This document shows, piece by piece, positions 58,872 to 64,000 of a DNA stretch of 64,000 nt. The DNA comes from Podospora pseudoanserina (Eukaryota; Ascomycota; Sordariomycetes; Sordariales; Podosporaceae), in contig NC_085925.1 of NCBI RefSeq assembly GCF_035222485.1, positions 1,364,001 through 1,428,000 on the forward strand, given 5' to 3'. Each line of letters starts with the position of its first letter. Within the stretch, counting starts at the first letter, position 1. Under the pieces are notes generated by a model. It made no database searches. It was not told the DNA's origin and saw nothing but the letters and a program-made list of their open reading frames with translations. A program made the position numbers and the translations under genes.

Positions 58872-60073
58872 ATGAGCCATGCCTCCATGCCGGGGGTCTC
58901 GTCGCCTCAAATAGGGCGAGACACTACCCGTGCAGCCCGGCCAAATGCTACAGCACTACCGGCTAAGGATCCAGCAGTATGCCCTACAGACGACGAGGCC
59001 CAGGTGCCGAGGAAACCTCCTAAGAACAAGCGGAGCTTGGATTATGTCTGGCGATCTGGTGTCGCAGGTGGTCTGGCAGGATGCGCTGTAGGTTCTTGCC
59101 TCGGACTCAGGCACGAACATTGTACGGTGGACTAACATAATCATAGGCCAAAACTGTTGTTGCGCCGCTCGACCGAGTGAAAATTCTTTTCCAGTCTCAT
59201 AACCCACACTTCATCAAATACACGGGATCATGGATTGGTGTGTCGGAGGCCATGAAGGCCATCTACCAGCAGGACGGTCCAACAGGCCTTTTTAGAGGCC
59301 ATTCAGCGACACTTTTGAGAATTTTCCCCTACGCAGCTATCAAGTTCCTGGCCTACGAACAAATACGAGCTATTGTCATTCCGAACAAGGAGCACGAAAC
59401 GCCATTCCGACGACTTATCAGCGGGTCTTTGGCAGGTGTCACCTCAGTTTTCTTCACATATCCACTAGAAGTTATTCGAGTACGGCTGGCTTTCGAGACG
59501 AAGAAGGACAGCAGATCATCACTACGCTCAATATGCAAGCAAATATATGGTGAACAACAAAAACCGCGCACTGTGGCTGGCCCTGTCGGCGAGCCTCTGC
59601 CAGTTGTGCCTGCTAGGCACGGGCTGACCAACTTTTACCGTGGATTCTCCCCAACGCTCCTGGGCATGCTGCCCTACGCTGGCATGTCTTTCCTGACACA
59701 CGACACGGCCGGCGACCTTCTTCGTCACCCAAAAATTGCGAAGTGGACTACACTGCCGCAATCTGAGAATGCGCCCGCCGGGAAAGCAGCGCCTTTGCGG
59801 TCTTGGGCTGAGCTATTCGCGGGTGGCGTGGCCGGTCTGGTTTCTCAAACGGCGTCCTACCCGTTGGAAGTTATTAGGCGGCGGATGCAAGTTGGCGGAG
59901 CGGTCGGCGATGGCCACAGAATGCGCATCGGCGAGACAGCTGGGATAATTATGAGAGAGCGCGGACTGAGAGGTTTCTTTGTGGGCTTGACCATTGGTTA
60001 CGCCAAGGTGGTCCCCTTGGTGGCGGCGAGTTTCTACACGTACGAAAGACTAAAGACATGGTTCGGCATTTAG
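58872..60073 (+). CDS. LEU5: Mitochondrial carrier, Leu5-type (coenzyme A transporter)
   Basis: Leu5 and SLC25A16/A42 bring coenzyme A into the mitochondrial matrix. Two exons, 58872-59087 and 59147-60073 (59 bp intron with ACTAAC branch site), give 380 residues. All three carrier repeats are visible: SGVAGGLAGCA/AKTVVAPLDRVKILFQ across the intron, SGSLAGVTSVFFTYPLEVIR with VRLAFETK, and GGVAGLVSQTASYPLEVIRR with RMQVGG. Px[D/E]xx[K/R] motifs are PLDRVK, PLEVIR and PLEVIR. The N-terminal 55 residues before repeat 1 are polar and not conserved. The first ATG in frame is chosen; an extra upstream exon is possible. Confidence 0.9.
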
Positions 60074-60703
60074 AATTTCTTGGGGTTCCTCTGGTTCTTG
60101 TTTTGTTTGCAAGCAAGCACAAGATCGGCGTTTGGGGTTGGCAGGCAGATTTCTTTTGTATATACAAAAATCTTGGGTTTAAGGGGTTGTCTTTTTCGGG
60201 GTGGGTCGGCTCGAGCTGGTTTGAGATACTTGGTCGAGGCTAAACAGGAAGTTCATTTGGTTACTAGCATCATAGTGGACCGTCGTTGGGGCGGGTGGAA
60301 GCAATATGAATGTATCATGGCTATCTTGATCTGCTACCTTTCACAATTGAGCTCTTGGATTCAGCTTGACGCTTACCATGGCCGGCGACGAGCCATCTCC
60401 TGACAACGGGGTTTAGGGTCTCGATGGTGTAGTACGAACCACCGATGGACATCGACGGCGTGACATGGCGCCGAGGCAGAATCATGTCACTTTCAGCAGT
60501 AGGTGAAATACCCGCGAGGAAACCATATCAACCGGCACACCTGCGTGACTCGACATTCGCGAGATTAAATCACTCCGTGACGGCGTTCCAGAAAAATATA
60601 ACATTCAAACCATCATCTTCTTCAACTATCACCGCTCATCAAGCAATAGCTTATCCGTCTCGATCTCTACCCCTTCAGTCACCACTCACCAACATTGCCC
60701 ACC
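60074..60703. other. Intergenic between LEU5 and thioesterase gene
   Basis: No gene recognised; the final 100 bases form a pyrimidine-rich leader. Confidence 0.4.
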
Positions 60704-61628
60704 ATGGCCTCCACCCAGAACCAAAACCAAGGACAAGACCGCCCCATCATCAAGGCCCATTCCGCTCCTGAGAACCATAACCAACACGTCAAAGACCCCC
60801 TCGCCCACTTCAATGCCATCCCCCCCCTCGCCAAAATGCTCTCCGATCCCGCCCTCCTCAGCACCCAAGTCGTCGACCGCCGCCCCTTGCCCTCGGGTGA
60901 GAGCAACTTTGTTCGCAAGGTGATGAACTCTGGCTCCACCGTCAGGGCGTGCGTGACATTCTTCCGGATGCTGCAGCCCTCTGCTTCAATGGTCAAGAAA
61001 GCTCAGGCTGCCGGGGCAAAGGGGGAGTTGATCCCCATGGAGGAGATCACCAAATCCAAAGCGATGCTGCAGGGGGGTGGGGCGCAGGACGGGGAGAATA
61101 TGAAGAACCCGTTTTTGCTGTTTAGTGCGCTGGTGGATTTAGGGGAGGATCTTTGTGGCTATGCGGGGACGATGCATGGGGGCTTGTTTGCGGTGCTGAT
61201 GGACGAGGTTATGGGGACGGCGGCCAATTTTCAGAGTGGTAAGTTTTTTGAGCTTTTTTCCCTTTTGCTATACCATTCCAACTGCTCCGCGGTTGAGGGA
61301 GGGTTTGAGATTCTTGGGTCAGGATGCTGACGGGACTGTGTTGACAGAGCACGGTGCGTATACTGTCCAGTTCAACACCAACCTTCAGAAGGCGATCAAG
61401 TTGCCCATGGTGGTTGTTATCAGGGGGAGGGTGGTCAAGAAGGCTGGACGGAAGATCATGGTTAGGGGGTGTATTGAGGATCAGAATGGTTAGTTGTTGG
61501 GATTGGTTGCTGTATCCCTATTTGATCATGGAGTATGACTAACGCAATATTGAACAGGCAATATCATGGCTGAGGGCGATGGTCTCTGGATCCAGATGGA
61601 TAAGAACGTGGGCAGGAGTCAGTTGTAG
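60704..61628 (+). CDS. Hotdog-fold (4HBT) thioesterase superfamily protein
   Basis: Three exons (60704-61238, 61348-61488, 61558-61628) give 248 residues, with GTAAGT and GTTAGT donors and GACAG/AACAG acceptors in matching phase. The hotdog signature is GYAGTMHGGLFAVLMDEVMG (residues about 155-175), with the HGG and Asp/Glu expected around the active site. The following exon contributes the beta strands (YTVQFNTNLQKAIKLPMVVV, GRVVKKAGRKIMVRG), and the last exon ends AEGDGLWIQMDK. Relatives hydrolyse acyl-CoA; the substrate is not known. The N-terminal 60 residues are polar and have no clear targeting sequence. Confidence 0.88.
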
Positions 61629-61910
61629 ATGTTGCTCTTGGCAAGTTGTTTGTAGGCAATAGAGGAGGAAGGGGATATAATAATCTGAAACCTGACCCGG
61701 ACTTTCTCCTCCAGAAGACCAACAATTGGAAGCTCTTTCCAACGGCCAATGATGACGTGAAGTGAGAATGGCAAACCTGAGAGACCGGAGCTGGAAGGCG
61801 TATCTGTGACGAACCCCTATCCAGAACCTCTGAAAGGGACACTGGTTGAAGGCACTTCTGAACAATCCTGGTCCGGTATAGCTAAATAGTGTACAACAAC
61901 GGCTTATCTC

Positions 61911-62208
61911 TATCACAATAGTCTGAATACCAAAGATTGTGACTTGTATTGCATACTACGGAACTGTCTGTCTACGCCGGCCAGTTCCTCCGTATATATA
62001 GACCCGTGGACCGTGGACCGTTGACTTATAGACGGTCCTCGGTCCGCTCCTGATTGGCCGATGCCGGACCGTGGACCGTGAGCCCTACCGCGGTCCCCGG
62101 TCCCTATCTTATTGGTCCGTTGCCCTTCTGGACCGTGAGCCCCGCTCGACGGCGCGGTCCAGTCTTGATTGGTCCCTCGTGGCCCCACTGTCTTCCAGAA
62201 CCGTGACA
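61911..62208 (-). repeat. 3' LTR of the gypsy element
   Basis: About 298 bp bounded by TATCACA and GTGACA (inverted ends). Read on the minus strand it has three CCAAT-type boxes, several GGACCGTG/CACGGTCC repeats and a TATATATA element near 61,993-62,000, in the order expected of U3. Ends were set by eye; the other LTR is not in the window. Confidence 0.6.
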
Positions 62209-62306
62209 TGATGCTCCCTCTCTAGGCCGAAGCCCCTGCGGCCTAGTCTTCTTCCACTGCCAACCATATCGTAGGTTTTTCCTCCCCTTTTCTCCTTACC
62301 TTCATT

Positions 62307-62950
62307 ATGTTTAACCGTATGCAGAAACGTTATTGTAAGACGGAACAGGCCTCTGCCCTTTCCTCCCGAATCCGCCGCCGTGGTTCTGCCGTAATGCCGT
62401 ATTCTACCTGTTTTACCGCCGAATCCCCTTGTATCGTGGCCCCTAGGTCCTTACGGTGCGCCGAGTGCGTGCGCCGTAAGATCCTATGTAATGGATCTGA
62501 TGTTGGCTCTGCCCGTGGGTAGATCTTCCTTTTCTTCCTGTACCGTAATTGACCGTTCCACAGTGACCCGAACGATGGAAGAGCAGGATAGACTCGAGCG
62601 TGAGGAATAAAAGCTTAAAGACCAACTCTCGCAACTAACTGCCCAGCTTATCCGGGTAAAACGAATACGTCGCTCTCTTCGCGTGCGTGAAGAGCGCCTC
62701 TTCGCGCGGGGTATCCAGGAGGAGGATGCCCAGGTGGCGCAGTCTGCCGCTACGGAGCCTCCTGCTTCTTCGCCGGGTGCTCCTACGCGGCCGGACGCTG
62801 CCCAGGATACCGTTCCGTAGTCTCCTCACGCCCTAGATCCTTCCTTAGGCCTGGACTGGCCCTCCGACCTTTCCTTCGATCCTGGCGTAGCCGGTCTTTC
62901 CTTCCTGGCCGCGCTAGATACCGCTAGTGGCGCGCCTTCCACTTCCTAAG
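62307..62950 (+). other. Opposite-strand ORF region inside the gypsy element
   Basis: The plus strand reads like a degraded small protein region with a Cys-rich RCAECVRRKILCNG motif, a charged coiled-coil stretch and an acidic Ser/Asp-rich end. I recall similar sequences in Sordariomycete repeats but know no function. It lies between pol and the 3' LTR on the strand opposite to pol. It is a fossil with several breaks. Confidence 0.5.
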
Positions 62951-63000
62951 GTGCCTAAGGCGCGTGGTATTACTTATATTTGGTCCTCTTTATACCTTCT

Positions 63001-63070
63001 AACCTCGTAGTATAGTGTATAGTACGTCGACTACTATATTAAAGGCGCGGGTTCGACTCCCGTCGAGGTT
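63001..63070 (+). tRNA. tRNA-Asp-like remnant (pseudo-tRNA) in the repeat
   Basis: Seventy bases with a perfect seven-pair acceptor stem (AACCTCG/CGAGGTT), an A box (GTATAGTG) and a perfect B box (GGTTCGACTCC). The anticodon arm (GTCGACTACTATATTAAAG) has lost pairing; its differences from an Asp-type GCCGGC...GCCGG arm are mainly of the C-to-T and G-to-A kind. It is likely a RIP-damaged tRNA-like sequence carried by the repeat, not a working tRNA. Confidence 0.5.
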
Positions 63071-64000
63071 CTCTTAGTTCCGTTTTATAGTTATTTAGCT
63101 ATAAGCCGGGGCCGAGTTTTTTTACTTACTTGGGTTTTGGTCGGTCCGGATATCGTTAGTGGAATTCTTTTTACTTATTTAGGTAGTTAAGGTATACTTA
63201 TAGTTCCTACGAGTTATTTATAACCGGATATCTTAATTAACTAATTAAATACTTTAATTAGCTTTTATTAAACCGTAAATCTAATATTTCTTTTATATTA
63301 TATTTTTCTTTTTTATCCTCCGTTACTATTTATATATTAGCCTTATTTATATATAATACGGATTCTAAAAGTAAAATATAAAAGGTATATAATTATAAAC
63401 GTATCGTACTAGGTAGCTTTAATTCGAATACCGTTTCCGATAATTTCTTTTTAACCTTAAATAGTCTTACTTTCCTATAATCTAGCTTTTTACTAGGTCT
63501 TTTAATATATAAATTACGTATAAAAAGGAATACTATATTCCTTCCTTTAAAGTAAGGTCCCTCGAGCTTTTTAATATTATAATATTTCCGTATTTTTTCC
63601 CTTATAAATTCTAATTTTTACTTAAGCTTACCGTAAAGTATATATATTTTATTTACCTTAACCTTAACCCTAGGTACCTTAACCGTAAATCCTTACCGTA
63701 GGTTTACCTTATAGCCGAAATTCGCGAAAAACGGTATAGCTTTAATCGTTTTAATTAGTAATATATTATATATTAGCTATACCGTAAATAATAATTTAAT
63801 CTAATCGTTTTACTCGAAATTAATATAATTCTGTAAATACTATTTTACGATTTAATTAAGCCGTTCCGTTTAACCGTCCGTTTAAGGGTAGTAAGCTAAA
63901 AACACTTTATTTATTACCCCTAGCCTTATTATTAACGCTCTTTAGAACTTCGATATGAATTTAATATCGTAATCTATAATAAACTTTTTTAATTATATAT

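Larger units (their letters stand above)
61911..64000 (-). mobile_element. Ty3/gypsy-type LTR retrotransposon, old and broken, running off the window
   Basis: Fossil element in minus orientation. A 3' LTR occupies about 61911-62208; next to it a purine-rich tract (AGAGAGGGAGC on the minus strand) fits the polypurine site. Between 62.3 and 62.95 kb is an open-frame region on the opposite strand, then an Asp-like tRNA remnant at 63001-63070. From about 63.1 kb to the edge the DNA is AT-rich, and the minus strand near 63.70-63.98 kb still resembles a gypsy integrase. It is broken in many places, as expected after RIP; the rest lies outside the window. Age: old. Confidence 0.75.

Noticed and set aside
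1-64000. CRISPR arrays, bacterial operons or riboswitches
   Set aside because: Intron-rich fungal genes throughout; no regularly spaced identical repeats found.

Overview
This window looks like nuclear DNA of a filamentous ascomycete, most likely a sordariomycete. The evidence is short introns (about 46-130 bp) with GTAAGT/GTATGT-type donors and CTAAC-like branch sites, dispersed single 5S rRNA genes, fungal protein families (FlbA-type RGS, DUF7053, PHD-Orc4, CSC1, Leu5), pogo/Fot1 transposons, and AT-rich repeat copies with the C-to-T bias expected of repeat-induced point mutation (RIP). All coordinates, exon joins and translations were worked out by eye; family names come from recognition, not from a search.

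Left part (1-16.7 kb): the tail of an unknown gene, CDC73 (Paf1 complex), then a leftward cluster of three related small secreted cysteine-rich protein genes (A1-A3, 4.4-8.2 kb). A 2.8 kb Fot1-like transposon lies 11 bp upstream of the A3 start codon. A 5S rRNA gene, a small hydrophilic-protein gene, a second Fot1-like copy (13.2-15.2 kb) and an Arg-rich tail-anchored protein gene follow. Middle part (16.7-34 kb): a 7.1 kb stretch without recognisable genes precedes an flbA/rgs1 homologue, then a putative GPI protein, a DUF7053 protein and ORC4 with a PHD finger.

Right part (35-64 kb): two more members of the secreted family on the plus strand (B1, B2, 35.2-37.7 kb), a second 5S gene on the minus strand, an FAD monooxygenase, a CSC1-type channel, an NTF2-like membrane protein, an Arg/Ser-rich single-pass protein, TSC1, a DJ-1/PfpI protein, mitochondrial uL23, a METTL4-like MT-A70 methyltransferase, the LEU5 carrier and a hotdog thioesterase. 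The right edge is an old Ty3/gypsy element with a 3' LTR, an opposite-strand ORF, an Asp-like tRNA remnant and AT-rich integrase remains.

Most single-copy genes are housekeeping or signalling genes: transcription elongation (CDC73), replication origin binding (ORC4), G-protein signalling (FlbA/RGS), TOR control (TSC1), mitochondrial translation and CoA import (uL23m, LEU5). The most unusual content is the five-member secreted family. All copies share a signal peptide split from the mature protein by an intron, a GRVSC...WCNN-like core, a C-terminal D-x-W...V...C motif, and an apparently shared core promoter (GTGRGC box 18 or 22 bp upstream of TATA). All five copies look damaged to some degree as read here, and copy A3 has been cut off from its promoter by a transposon.
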